Assembly: GCA_963205525.1 (NCBI GenBank)
Contig: CAUJJP010000193.1
Coordinates: 1-64,000 of the forward strand
From: Pseudomonadota bacterium
GTDB lineage: Bacteria; Pseudomonadota; Gammaproteobacteria; Burkholderiales; Burkholderiaceae
Length of the DNA stretch: 64,000 bases
Direction of reading: 5' to 3'
The notes beneath the pieces are model-generated. The model had not been told where the DNA came from and ran no database searches. It was given only the letters and a program-made list of their open reading frames with translations. The position numbers and the translations under genes are program-made. This document shows positions 43,892-52,215 of this stretch, piece after piece; position 1 is the stretch's first letter, and each line of letters opens with the position of its first letter.

Positions 43892-44344
43892 GTGACGATC
43901 GACCGCAGCCGCATCGGCTTTGCGACCGCACCGACGCGGGTGCCCATCGACGCCTGGCGCGTCAAGCTGTTCTGCCAGGCGATCGGCGAGACTGACGCCG
44001 TCCACTGGGATGACGCGGCCGCGCGCGCGGCCGGCCATCCGGCCTGCCCGGTGCCGCCCACCTTCCTGAAGGCCGTCGAGGGCGAACACTTCGGCAGTGC
44101 CGCGCTGCTGCAGCTGCTGCAGGTGCCGCTGACCGGCGTGCTGCATGCCGAGCAGCGCTTTGACCACCTGGCGCCGGCGCACGTCGGCGACGTGGTCGAG
44201 GTGAGCCGGCGCGTCGAGCGCATCGACGACAAGAAGAACGGCGCGCTCACCTTCATCGTCGTCGACACCGACTACCGCGTCGGCGGCCGCAGCGCGGCAC
44301 GCAGCACGCAGACCATCCTGGTGCGCAACAGCGTCGCGGCATGA
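43892..44344 (+). CDS. MaoC N-terminal-like dehydratase subunit (hot-dog)
   Basis: This 150-residue hot-dog protein of the FAS1-like dehydratase type lacks a clear catalytic motif (AIGETDAVHWDDAAARAAGHP is degenerate). The start is a GTG at 43892 with an AGGGGA upstream. It overlaps the next MaoC gene by ATGA, and the two probably form a heterodimeric hydratase in which the partner carries the catalytic residues. The substrate is unknown. Confidence 0.82.
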   Translation: MTIDRSRIGFATAPTRVPIDAWRVKLFCQAIGETDAVHWDDAAARAAGHPACPVPPTFLKAVEGEHFGSAALLQLLQVPLTGVLHAEQRFDHLAPAHVGDVVEVSRRVERIDDKKNGALTFIVVDTDYRVGGRSAARSTQTILVRNSVAA

Positions 44345-44727
44345 GCTGGCCCGCCGAGATCACGCTCAAGAGCGAACCCGTCACGCCGCTGCAGCTGGCG
44401 CTGTTTGCCGCCGCCTCGGGCGACCACAACCCCCTGCACCTGGACCCCGAGGCCGCACGACGTGCCGGCTTCGAGCGGCCGCTGGTGCACGGCATGCTGT
44501 CGATGGCGCTGGCTGGACGGCTGTTCAGCCAGCACCTGGGCGTGGGCTGCGTGCGCATGCTGCACACCCGCTTCACCGGCGTGGCACTGGTCGGCGACAC
44601 GCTGGAACTCACGGCCACGCTGGAGCGCGAGGCCGACGGGCTCGCGCACTATGCGCTGCGCGGCGTCACCGGCCGCGGCAGCGAGGCCATCGGCGGATCG
44701 GCCCTCGTCGGGCAGCCCTTGCCATGA
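44341..44727 (+). CDS. MaoC family dehydratase (catalytic subunit)
   Basis: This 128-residue single hot-dog domain has a full hydratase-2 motif SGDHNPLHLDPEAARRAGF (Asp28, His33) and VHGMLSMALAG. It hydrates 2-enoyl-CoA to (R)-3-hydroxyacyl-CoA, or acts in the reverse direction. It is coupled by ATGA to the preceding motif-poor MaoC gene and to the following CoA-transferase gene. Confidence 0.88.
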   Translation: MSWPAEITLKSEPVTPLQLALFAAASGDHNPLHLDPEAARRAGFERPLVHGMLSMALAGRLFSQHLGVGCVRMLHTRFTGVALVGDTLELTATLEREADGLAHYALRGVTGRGSEAIGGSALVGQPLP

Positions 44728-45962
44728 AGCGCCTGGTCGACGCGCTGGCCCCGGGGCAACGCGTCTGGCTGCCCACGCTGTCCAATGAATCGGCGCTGCT
44801 GGCGGCCGAGCTGCAGGCCGACCCCGGGCGCGCGCGCGGCGTCACCTTCGTCGGCGTGCAGTTTCCGGGCATCGACCGCCTGGACCCGCTGGCCCTGCAC
44901 CCCGAGGCGCGCCAGCTCGGCTGGTTCATGACCCCGGGCCTGCGCCGCGGGTTGTGCGAAGGCCGCGCGCAGCTGCTGGCGCAGGACTACCTCGGCATCG
45001 CCCGTCACCTGCGCGAGGCCGAGCCCTTCGACGTCGCCTTCGCCCAGCTCACGCCACCCGATGCCGATGGCTGGTGCGCACCGGGGCTGACGGCGGACTT
45101 CCTGCCGCTGCTGTGGTCGCGTGCCCAGCACCGCGTCGCCCATCTGAACCCGCGGCTGCCGCGGCTGGCCAGTCCGTTCCGCGTGCATGTCTCGGCGATC
45201 GACCATGCGGTCGAGGCCGATGCGCCGCTGCTGGATTTTGCCGACCCGCAGCCCGGCGCACTGGAGGCCCGCATCGGCGCCCATGTGGCCGGCCTGGTGC
45301 ACGACGGCGATACCCTGCAGTTCGGCATCGGCGGCGTGCCGCTGTCGCTGGCGGCGGCGCTGACCGGCCATCGGCGGCTGCGCTTTCATGGCGGCATGCT
45401 GCCCTCGGCGCTGCGCACGCTGTGGGACGCTGGTGCGCTCGACCGCGACGCGCCGCTCACCACCGGCGTCGTGCTCGGCGACGCGGCGCTGCGCGACTTC
45501 GCGGCCACACTGCCCCACCTGCGGCTCGTCGACGTGACGCAGACGCACGACCCGGCGCGCATCGCCGCGCTGCCGCGATTTGTCGCCGTCAACGGCGCCG
45601 TCGAGGTCGACCTCTTCGGCCAGGTCAACGCCGAGCGCGCCGGCGGCAGCATCCAGGCCGGTGCCGGCGGCCTGCCGGCCTTCGCGCAGGGCGCGCTGGC
45701 CTCGCCCGGAGGCCGCCTGGTGATCGCCCTGCCCGCCACCGCCAAGGGCGGCAGCGTCTCGCGCATCGTGCCGGCGCTGGGCACGCAGGCGCTGGTGACG
45801 CTGCCGCGCCAGCTGGCCGACGCCGTCGTCACCGAGCACGGCGTGGCCGAACTGCGCGGCCTGTCGCTGCACGAACGCGCGCGGGCGCTGATCGCCATCG
45901 CCGCCCCCGACCACCAGGCCGCACTGGCGGCGGCCTGGGACGACATCCTCCGCACCACATGA
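44724..45962 (+). CDS. Acetyl-CoA hydrolase / 4-hydroxybutyrate CoA-transferase family protein
   Basis: This 412-residue family I CoA-transferase has GIGGVPLSLAAAL and the catalytic-Glu segment NGAVEVDLFGQVN (Glu294). SIQAGAGGLPAF and VVTEHGVAELRG complete the pattern. Enzymes of this branch move CoA between short-chain acids or hydrolyse acetyl-CoA. Its start overlaps the MaoC stop, and its stop overlaps the thioesterase start. Together with the MaoC and CitE-like genes downstream it recalls itaconate-degradation sets, but they are in different transcription units here. Confidence 0.87.
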   Translation: MKRLVDALAPGQRVWLPTLSNESALLAAELQADPGRARGVTFVGVQFPGIDRLDPLALHPEARQLGWFMTPGLRRGLCEGRAQLLAQDYLGIARHLREAEPFDVAFAQLTPPDADGWCAPGLTADFLPLLWSRAQHRVAHLNPRLPRLASPFRVHVSAIDHAVEADAPLLDFADPQPGALEARIGAHVAGLVHDGDTLQFGIGGVPLSLAAALTGHRRLRFHGGMLPSALRTLWDAGALDRDAPLTTGVVLGDAALRDFAATLPHLRLVDVTQTHDPARIAALPRFVAVNGAVEVDLFGQVNAERAGGSIQAGAGGLPAFAQGALASPGGRLVIALPATAKGGSVSRIVPALGTQALVTLPRQLADAVVTEHGVAELRGLSLHERARALIAIAAPDHQAALAAAWDDILRTT

Positions 45963-46435
45963 CACATCCCGCCATTCCCGCCGGCTTCGTGCCGGTCAAG
46001 CTCGGCAGCCACTTCGCCAGCCACAGCGCCAGCCTGCTCGCACGCTGGCATGCCGGCAAGCTGCAGGTCGGCTTCGTCGTCGAGCCCCACCAGACCAACC
46101 CCGGCGGCAACTGCCACGGCGGCATGCTGAGCCTGCTGGCCGACATCGTGCTGTCCAGCGCCGCGCAGTACCAGACCGACATCCCGCGCCAGTTTCTGCC
46201 CACCATCAGCCTGCAGCTCGACTTCATGAACGGCGCGCCGCAGGACCAATGGGTGCAGGGCGAGGCCGACATCCTGCAGGTGACGAACAAGCTCGTCTTC
46301 TCGCAGGGCCTGCTCACCTGCAGCGGCAAGACGGTGGCGCGTGCCAGCGGCGTCTTCCGCCGCGGGCCGCTGCTGCCCGACAGCGAGAGCGACCACCGCC
46401 TGCAGCTGCCGGGAATGCCGGTCAGAGCCGGATGA
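45959..46435 (+). CDS. PaaI-type hot-dog thioesterase
   Basis: This 158-residue hot-dog protein has GGNCHGGMLSLLADIVLSSA, the catalytic HGG helix of PaaI-like acyl-CoA thioesterases. It would release CoA from dead-end thioesters. It is the last gene of the operon from 38653 and overlaps the CoA-transferase stop. Its 3' end overlaps the convergent oxidoreductase gene by 14 bases. Confidence 0.88.
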   Translation: MTHPAIPAGFVPVKLGSHFASHSASLLARWHAGKLQVGFVVEPHQTNPGGNCHGGMLSLLADIVLSSAAQYQTDIPRQFLPTISLQLDFMNGAPQDQWVQGEADILQVTNKLVFSQGLLTCSGKTVARASGVFRRGPLLPDSESDHRLQLPGMPVRAG

Positions 46436-47444
46436 GCCGCTTGCCGAGGTTCTCGCCGCGGTAGAGCCCGGCGATGGCGTCGGGCGCCTGTTCGATGTCC
46501 TCCAGCACCTCTTCCACATACTGCAGACGCCCTTCGCGCAGCCAGCGTGCGAGGTCGACACGGGCGATGTCGCCGTAATCGGGGTGGTCGAAGATCACGA
46601 AGCCCTGCATGCGCGCCCGCTTGACGAGCAGATGGCGCTCGACCCGCGGGCCCAGGGGCGGCGGGTTCCAGTTGGCGACCGACGCCGTGCCACAGATGAC
46701 GACACGCGCACCGACGGCCAGGTGCGCCATCACCGTGTCGCTGACCGGTCCGGCGGTGTTGTCGAAATAGACGTGCACGCCGCCTGCACAGGCTTCGGCC
46801 AGCGCCTCGGCAAAGCCGGCGGCCTTGTAGTCGAGCGCGACCTCGTAGCCGAAGCGCTCCAGGCAGAGCCGGCGCTTGGCCTCGCCGCCGGCAATGCCGA
46901 TCGTGCGGCAGCCCTGCAGCCTGGCGATCTGGCCGACGGCCGAGCCGACCGCGCCCGCGGCCGTGGACACCACCACCGTCTCGCCGGCGCGCGGCTGGCC
47001 GATCTGCAGCAGCCCGTGGTGCGCCGTGATGCCGTTGATGCCCATCACACCGAGCGCCGTCGACAGCGGCAGATCGGTCTCCGTCACGCGGCGCTGGATC
47101 TGCGCCGGATCGACCACCGCCCAGTCCTGCCAGCCGAAGAGCCCGGTGACCGGCGTGCCGATCGGCCAGTCGGGGTGGTTCGACGCGTCGATCTCGCCGG
47201 CCGCGAAGGACCGCATCACGGCGCCCACGGCCACCGGTTCGGCATAGTTGGCCGCCGCATTGACCCAGCCGCGCATCGCCGGCTCGACCGACAGCCAGCG
47301 GTTGCGCACCCGCACCTGGCCCGGCCCGGGCTCGGGCCGCGGCGTCTGCACGATGCGGAAATGTGTCGCCTGCGGGACACCTTCAGGGCGGCTGGCCAGC
47401 AGCACCTGGCGGTTGGAGTCGGTCGTGTTCAAAGGGGTCTCCAT
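46422..47444 (-). CDS. NADP-dependent oxidoreductase, zinc-free MDR (CurA/leukotriene-B4 dehydrogenase-like)
   Basis: This 340-residue medium-chain reductase has VRVRNRWLSVEPAMRGWV, ALGVMGINGITAHHGLL and the cofactor loop VVVSTAAGAVGSAVGQIAR. It lacks zinc-binding cysteines. Relatives reduce the double bond of enones with NADPH. The start at 47444 is shared with a divergent promoter facing the MaoC gene at 47549; a 14-base perfect palindrome lies between them. Confidence 0.9.
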   Translation of the reverse strand: METPLNTTDSNRQVLLASRPEGVPQATHFRIVQTPRPEPGPGQVRVRNRWLSVEPAMRGWVNAAANYAEPVAVGAVMRSFAAGEIDASNHPDWPIGTPVTGLFGWQDWAVVDPAQIQRRVTETDLPLSTALGVMGINGITAHHGLLQIGQPRAGETVVVSTAAGAVGSAVGQIARLQGCRTIGIAGGEAKRRLCLERFGYEVALDYKAAGFAEALAEACAGGVHVYFDNTAGPVSDTVMAHLAVGARVVICGTASVANWNPPPLGPRVERHLLVKRARMQGFVIFDHPDYGDIARVDLARWLREGRLQYVEEVLEDIEQAPDAIAGLYRGENLGKRLIRL

Positions 47445-47485
47445 CAAGGTTGGTCCTGAGTTGCAATCGTGGGCTCTTTGATATA

Positions 47486-47499
47486 GTACACATGTGTAC
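47486..47499. promoter_or_regulatory. Perfect 14-base palindrome in divergent promoter
   Basis: GTACACATGTGTAC is fully self-complementary and is followed by a related half-copy (GTGTAC, 47501-47506). It lies between the oxidoreductase (start 47444) and the 13-gene operon at 47549. A TTGATA at 47478-47483 could be a -35 box. It is probably the site of a regulator other than that of the 18-base motif. Confidence 0.5.
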
Positions 47500-47548
47500 C
47501 GTGTACATCCATACACTGCACCGCAGCATCGCGAAAGGGGAAACACCG

Positions 47549-48004
47549 ATGGCAGGCAAGTGGTTCGAGGAGTTCAAAGCCGGGCAGGTCGTCGACCACG
47601 AGATCCGACGCACCGTCACCGAGGCCGACAACATGTGGTTCAGCAACGCCACCTGCAACCCGGCGCAGATCCACATCGACTTCGAATACTGCAAGGGCAC
47701 CGAATTCGGCCAGCCGCTGGTCAACAGCATCTTCACGCTGGGGCTGGTGATCGGCCTGTCGGTGCAGGATACGACGCTGGGCACCACGGTGGCCAACCTC
47801 GGCATGACCGACACGCGCTTCCCGAAGCCGGTCTTCCACGGCGACACCATCCGCTCGCGCACCACGGTCCAGGAGGTCCGCGACAGCAAGTCGCGGCCCA
47901 ACGCGGGCATCGTGACCTTCCTGCACCAGGGCTTCAACCAGCGCGGCGAAGAGGTCTGCAGCTGCACGCGCCAGGCGCTGATGCTGCGGAGGCCCGCCGC
48001 ATGA
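47549..48004 (+). CDS. MaoC family hydratase (itaconyl/mesaconyl-CoA hydratase-like)
   Basis: This 151-residue hot-dog protein has RTVTEADNMWFSNATCNPAQIHID, VNSIFTLGLVIGLSV and SKSRPNAGIVTF. This pattern is seen in MaoC proteins encoded next to CitE-like lyases. The ATG at 47549 has AAAGGGG upstream. Its stop overlaps the CitE-like gene start. The likely step is hydration of a branched unsaturated dicarboxyl- or methyl-CoA. It is the first gene of a 13-gene operon. Confidence 0.88.
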   Translation: MAGKWFEEFKAGQVVDHEIRRTVTEADNMWFSNATCNPAQIHIDFEYCKGTEFGQPLVNSIFTLGLVIGLSVQDTTLGTTVANLGMTDTRFPKPVFHGDTIRSRTTVQEVRDSKSRPNAGIVTFLHQGFNQRGEEVCSCTRQALMLRRPAA

Positions 48005-48876
48005 AGCTGCGTTCGCTCCTCTTCGTGCCCGCCGACAGCGAGCGCAAGCTGGCGAAGTCGGTCGCCAGCACGGCCGACGTGCTGATCCTCGACCTCGAGG
48101 ATGCGGTGGCCGAATCGCGCAAGCCGGTGGCGCGCGGCATGGCGGCCGAATTCATCGCCGCCCACGCCGCCACGATGAAGCCGCGCCTGTACGTGCGCAT
48201 CAACCCGCTGGACACGCCGCTGGCCATGCCCGACCTGGCCGCGGTCGTGGTGCCGGGGCTGGCCGGCATCCTGCTGCCCAAGATGCGCAGCGTGGCCGAT
48301 CTCGTGCAGCTCGGCCACGGGCTGGATGCGCTCGAAGCCCGCGCCGGCCTGGCCCACGGCAGCGTGAAGATCATCCCCGTGGCCACCGAGACGCCGCAGG
48401 CCATGCTGGCCATGGGCGGCTTTGCCGATACCGTGCTGCCGCGACTGGCCGGCGTCACCTGGGGTGCCGAGGACCTGTCGGCCGCGATCGGCGCCGTCTC
48501 CAACAAGGACGAATGCGGCGCCTATTCGCCCTTGTACGAGTGGGCGGCCTCGCTGTGCCTGGCCGCCGCGGGCGCCGCCGGCGTGCCGCCGATCGACACC
48601 GTGCACACCGACTTCTGCGACACCGAGGGCCTGGTGCGCGCCTGTCGCGCCTCGCGCCGCCGCGGCTTTCGCGGCCGCATCGCCATCCACCCCGACCAGG
48701 TGGCGGCCATCAACGACGCCTATTCACCGAGCGAAGCCGAACTGGCGCACGCGCGCCGCATCGTCGAGGCCTTCGACGCCGACCCCGAGGCCGGCACGCT
48801 GCAGATCGACGGCGTGATGATCGACAAGCCCCACCTCACCCAGGCCCGCCGGACGCTGGCGGCCGCCCAGGAGTAA
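48001..48876 (+). CDS. CitE-like CoA ester lyase (HpcH/HpaI family)
   Basis: This 291-residue TIM-barrel lyase has LFVPADSERKLAKS, DVLILDLEDAV, VATETPQAM and GAEDLSAAIGA. Relatives cleave malyl-, methylmalyl- or citramalyl-CoA. It is coupled by ATGA to the MaoC gene, so hydration followed by aldol cleavage is a reasonable two-step reading. Citramalyl-CoA is one candidate substrate, malyl-type CoA another. Confidence 0.88.
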   Translation: MKLRSLLFVPADSERKLAKSVASTADVLILDLEDAVAESRKPVARGMAAEFIAAHAATMKPRLYVRINPLDTPLAMPDLAAVVVPGLAGILLPKMRSVADLVQLGHGLDALEARAGLAHGSVKIIPVATETPQAMLAMGGFADTVLPRLAGVTWGAEDLSAAIGAVSNKDECGAYSPLYEWAASLCLAAAGAAGVPPIDTVHTDFCDTEGLVRACRASRRRGFRGRIAIHPDQVAAINDAYSPSEAELAHARRIVEAFDADPEAGTLQIDGVMIDKPHLTQARRTLAAAQE

Positions 48877-48883
48877 GCCCCCC

Positions 48884-50050
48884 ATGGACTTTTCCATCAG
48901 CGAAGACCACCGCGCCATCCGCGACGGCGTGGCCGCCGTCGTCAAGCGCTTCGACGACGAATACTGGCTCGCGCGCGACGAGGACGGCGAGTTTCCGCGC
49001 GAGTTCCACCGCGCGATGGCCGATGCCGGCTGGCTGGGCATCACCATGCCGGCCGAATACGGCGGCGCCGGCCTCGGCGTCACCGAGGCCGCGATCATGA
49101 TGCACGAGGTCGCCAGCCACGGCGGCGGCATGGCGGCGGCCAGCACGGTGCACATCAACCTGTTCGGGCCGCACCCCATCGTGGTGTTCGGCACGCCGGA
49201 ACAGAAGGCGCGCTGGATCCCGCGCCTGGTCGCCGGCGAAGACCAGTGCGCCTTCGGCTTCACCGAGCCCGATGCCGGCCTGAATACCACCGCGATCAAG
49301 ACCTTCGCGCAGAAGGTGCCCGGCGGCTACCTCGTGCACGGGCAGAAGGTCTGGACCAGCACAGCGCAGGTGGCCAGCAAGATCATGCTGCTGACGCGCA
49401 CCACCAAGCTCGAGGACTGCAAGCGCCCCACCGACGGCATCACGATCTTCTACACCGACCTCGACCGCAGCAAGATCGAGGTGCGCCGCATCCCCAAGAT
49501 GGGCCGCAAGGCGGTGGACAGCAACGCCATCTTCATCGACGGCCTGTTCATCCCCGAGAGCGACCGCATCGGCGAGGAGGGCAAGGGCTTCTCGTACATC
49601 CTGCACAGCCTGAACCCCGAGCGGCTGCTGGTGGCCAGCGAGGCCATCGCCATCGGACAGGACGCGCTGCACCGTGCCGCCCGTTATGCCCGCGAGCGCA
49701 TCGTCTTCGACCGGCCGATCGGCCAGAACCAGGGCATCCAGCACCCGCTCGCCGAGCGCTGGATGGCATTGGAAGCCGCGTGGGCGATGGTGATGAAGGG
49801 CGCCTGGCTCTACGACAACCACCAGCCCTGCGGCGCCGAAGCCAACACCGCGAAATTTCTCGGCGCGCGTGCCGGCCAGGACGCCGCCATGCAGGCCGTG
49901 CTCACCCACGGCGGCTTCGGCTACGCCAAGGAATACCACGTCGAGCGCCTGCTGCGCGAGGTGACGATCACCCGCATCGCACCGGTCACCGAGCAGCTCA
50001 TCCTGTCGTTCATCGCCGAGAAGGTGCTGGACCTCCCGAAGTCCTACTGA
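48884..50050 (+). CDS. Acyl-CoA dehydrogenase (isovaleryl/long-chain catalytic type)
   Basis: This 388-residue flavoprotein has MPAEYGGAGLGVTEAA, FGFTEPDAGLNTT and IVFDRPIGQNQGIQHPLAE. The catalytic Glu is at the isovaleryl/long-chain position, in NPERLL (Glu246); the C-terminal EGT position is lost (RIAPVTEQL). It oxidises an acyl-CoA and passes electrons to the ETF encoded downstream. It lies 7 bases after the CitE-like gene and 11 bases before a second dehydrogenase. Confidence 0.92.
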   Translation: MDFSISEDHRAIRDGVAAVVKRFDDEYWLARDEDGEFPREFHRAMADAGWLGITMPAEYGGAGLGVTEAAIMMHEVASHGGGMAAASTVHINLFGPHPIVVFGTPEQKARWIPRLVAGEDQCAFGFTEPDAGLNTTAIKTFAQKVPGGYLVHGQKVWTSTAQVASKIMLLTRTTKLEDCKRPTDGITIFYTDLDRSKIEVRRIPKMGRKAVDSNAIFIDGLFIPESDRIGEEGKGFSYILHSLNPERLLVASEAIAIGQDALHRAARYARERIVFDRPIGQNQGIQHPLAERWMALEAAWAMVMKGAWLYDNHQPCGAEANTAKFLGARAGQDAAMQAVLTHGGFGYAKEYHVERLLREVTITRIAPVTEQLILSFIAEKVLDLPKSY

Positions 50051-50061
50051 AGGCCAACCGC

Positions 50062-51249
50062 ATGTTCAAACGCGACCTGTTCAACGAGGATCACGAAGCT
50101 TTCCGCGACACCGTTCGCCGCTTCATCGCCAACGAAATCGCCCCGCACCATGAGCGCTGGGAGCAGGAAGGCCTGGTGCCGCGCGAGCTGTGGCTGAAGG
50201 CCGGCGCCGCCGGCCTGCTGTGCTGCACCGTGCCCGAGGCCTACGGCGGCGCCGGCGCCGACTACCTGTTCGACGTGGTGGTGTTCGAGGAGATGGCGCG
50301 CTCGGGCTTCACCGGGCCGGGCTTCATGATCCATTGCGACCTCGTGGCCACCTACGTCGCCAGCTTCGGCAGCGAGGCGCAGAAGCGCCAGTGGCTGCCA
50401 AAGATGGTGCGCGGCGAGGCCATCGGCTCGCTGGGCATGACCGAGCCGCATGCCGGCTCCGACCTCAAGGCCATCCGCACGAAGGCGGTGCGCGACGGCG
50501 ACGACTTCGTCATCAGCGGCCAGAAGGTCTTCATCTCCAACGGCCAGCTCTGCGACCTCATCGTGCTGGCCACCAAGACCGACAGCGCGGCCGGTGCCAA
50601 GGGCGTGACGCTCTTCCTCGTCGACACCAGCCTGCCGGGCTTTCGCCGCGGCAAGAACCTGCACAAGCTGGGCATGAAGGCGCAGGACACCTCGGAGCTC
50701 TTCTTCGACGAACTGCGCGTGCCCGCATCGGCCATGCTGGGCGAGGAAGGCAAGGGCTTCGAGCTGATGATGACCAAACTGGCGCAGGAGCGCCTGGCCC
50801 AGGCCATCCGCTCGGCCACGGTGTCCGAGACGGTGATCGACTGGACGGTCGACTACACCGCCGGACGCAAGGCCTTCGGCAAGACCATCGGCGACTTCCA
50901 GAATACGCAGTTCAAGCTGGCCGAACTCAAGGCCGAGGCCACCGTGGCCCGCGTCTTCACCGACCAGTGCATCGCCAACTTCATGAAGGGCGAACTGGAC
51001 GCCGTCGACGCGGCGATTGCCAAGATGCAGTTGTCCAATCTGCACTGCAAGGTGGTGGACGAATGCCTGCAGCTGTTTGGCGGCTGGGGCTACATGTGGG
51101 AGTACCCGATCGCCCGCGCCTATGCCGATGCGCGCGTGGTCAAGATCGCCGGCGGCTCGATCGAGGTCATGAAGCACATCATCGGCCGCGAGATGTTCGC
51201 CCGCCACAAGCCACGCGACACACAGCTCGCCGGCGTCAACCCCGCCTGA
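50062..51249 (+). CDS. Acyl-CoA dehydrogenase (long-chain type)
   Basis: This 395-residue flavoprotein has GMTEPHAGSDLKAIRT, KVFISNGQLCD and RKAFGKTIGDFQNTQFKLAE. The catalytic Glu is in LAQERL (Glu243), the long-chain/isovaleryl position, and the C-terminal motif is KIAGGSIEVMK. Sequence differences from the previous gene suggest a different acyl chain. It is in one operon with the dienoyl-CoA-reductase-like SDR and the ETF genes. Confidence 0.93.
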   Translation: MFKRDLFNEDHEAFRDTVRRFIANEIAPHHERWEQEGLVPRELWLKAGAAGLLCCTVPEAYGGAGADYLFDVVVFEEMARSGFTGPGFMIHCDLVATYVASFGSEAQKRQWLPKMVRGEAIGSLGMTEPHAGSDLKAIRTKAVRDGDDFVISGQKVFISNGQLCDLIVLATKTDSAAGAKGVTLFLVDTSLPGFRRGKNLHKLGMKAQDTSELFFDELRVPASAMLGEEGKGFELMMTKLAQERLAQAIRSATVSETVIDWTVDYTAGRKAFGKTIGDFQNTQFKLAELKAEATVARVFTDQCIANFMKGELDAVDAAIAKMQLSNLHCKVVDECLQLFGGWGYMWEYPIARAYADARVVKIAGGSIEVMKHIIGREMFARHKPRDTQLAGVNPA

Positions 51250-51293
51250 GGGACACCGCGGCGCCACGCCCCTTCCACTGGAGAGAACCTCAC

Positions 51294-52196
51294 GTGAATG
51301 CCATTCCATTCCGCCCCGACGTGCTCGCGGGCAAGCGCATCCTCGTCACCGGCGGCGGCACCGGCCTGGGCAAGGAGCTGTCGCGCACCTTCGTCTCGCA
51401 GGGCGCGCAGGTGCACATCTGCGGCCGCCGCGAGAACGTGCTGCAGGCCACGGTGGACGAGCTCCGCGCCGTGGCCGCACATGGCGGCACCATCGAGCAC
51501 CACATCTGCGACGTGCGCGACCCGGCGCAGATCGAGGCCATGGTCGAGCGCATTTGGGCCGGCGGCCCGCTGACCGGCCTGATCAACAACGCCGCGGCCA
51601 ATTTCATCGCACCCTCGGTCGAGATCTCGCCGCGCGGTTTCGAGGCCGTGCGCTCGACGGTGATGGACGGCGCGCTGCACGCCACGCTGGCCTGCGGCCG
51701 GCGCTGGATCGCGCAGGGCCTGCCGGGCTCGGTGGTGAGCATGCTCGTCACCTGGGTCTGGACCGGGTCGGCCTACGTACTGCCGTCGGTGATGAGCAAG
51801 ACCGCGGTGCACGCGATGACGATGTCGCTGGCGGTCGAATGGGGCCGCCACAACATCCGCGTCAATGCCGTGGCGCCGGGCCCCTTCCCCACCGAGAGCG
51901 CGTGGGAGAAGCTGGCCCCCATCCCGAAGGCCAACGTGGGCGCGGCCTCGTCGGACGAGGTGCCGATGGGCCGCTTCGGCCGCATGCCCGAGCTGTGCAA
52001 CCTGCTGACCTTCCTGCAGTCCGACGGCTGCGAATACCTCACCGGCCAGAACATCGCCATCGACGGCGGCCACCACCTGGCGGCACCGTCGACCTTTGCC
52101 GCGCTCGGGCGCCTGACGCCCGAGGACTGGGCCGAGGCCAAGGCCAGCGTGCGCGCCAAGGCGGCGGTGGAGAAGTCGCAACGCAGCACGGGCTGA
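51294..52196 (+). CDS. SDR, 2,4-dienoyl-CoA reductase-like
   Basis: This 300-residue SDR has TGGGTGLGKELSRTF, INNAAANFIAP and the active-site stretch VLPSVMSKTAVHAMTMSLAVEWG. APGPFPTESAWEKLAP follows, as in mitochondrial 2,4-dienoyl-CoA reductase. It would remove double bonds during oxidation of unsaturated acids using NADPH. The start is a GTG at 51294 preceded by GGAGAG; the nearby ATG at 51298 is out of frame. Confidence 0.87.
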   Translation: MNAIPFRPDVLAGKRILVTGGGTGLGKELSRTFVSQGAQVHICGRRENVLQATVDELRAVAAHGGTIEHHICDVRDPAQIEAMVERIWAGGPLTGLINNAAANFIAPSVEISPRGFEAVRSTVMDGALHATLACGRRWIAQGLPGSVVSMLVTWVWTGSAYVLPSVMSKTAVHAMTMSLAVEWGRHNIRVNAVAPGPFPTESAWEKLAPIPKANVGAASSDEVPMGRFGRMPELCNLLTFLQSDGCEYLTGQNIAIDGGHHLAAPSTFAALGRLTPEDWAEAKASVRAKAAVEKSQRSTG

Positions 52197-52215
52197 GACC
52201 CACCGGAGTGCATCG

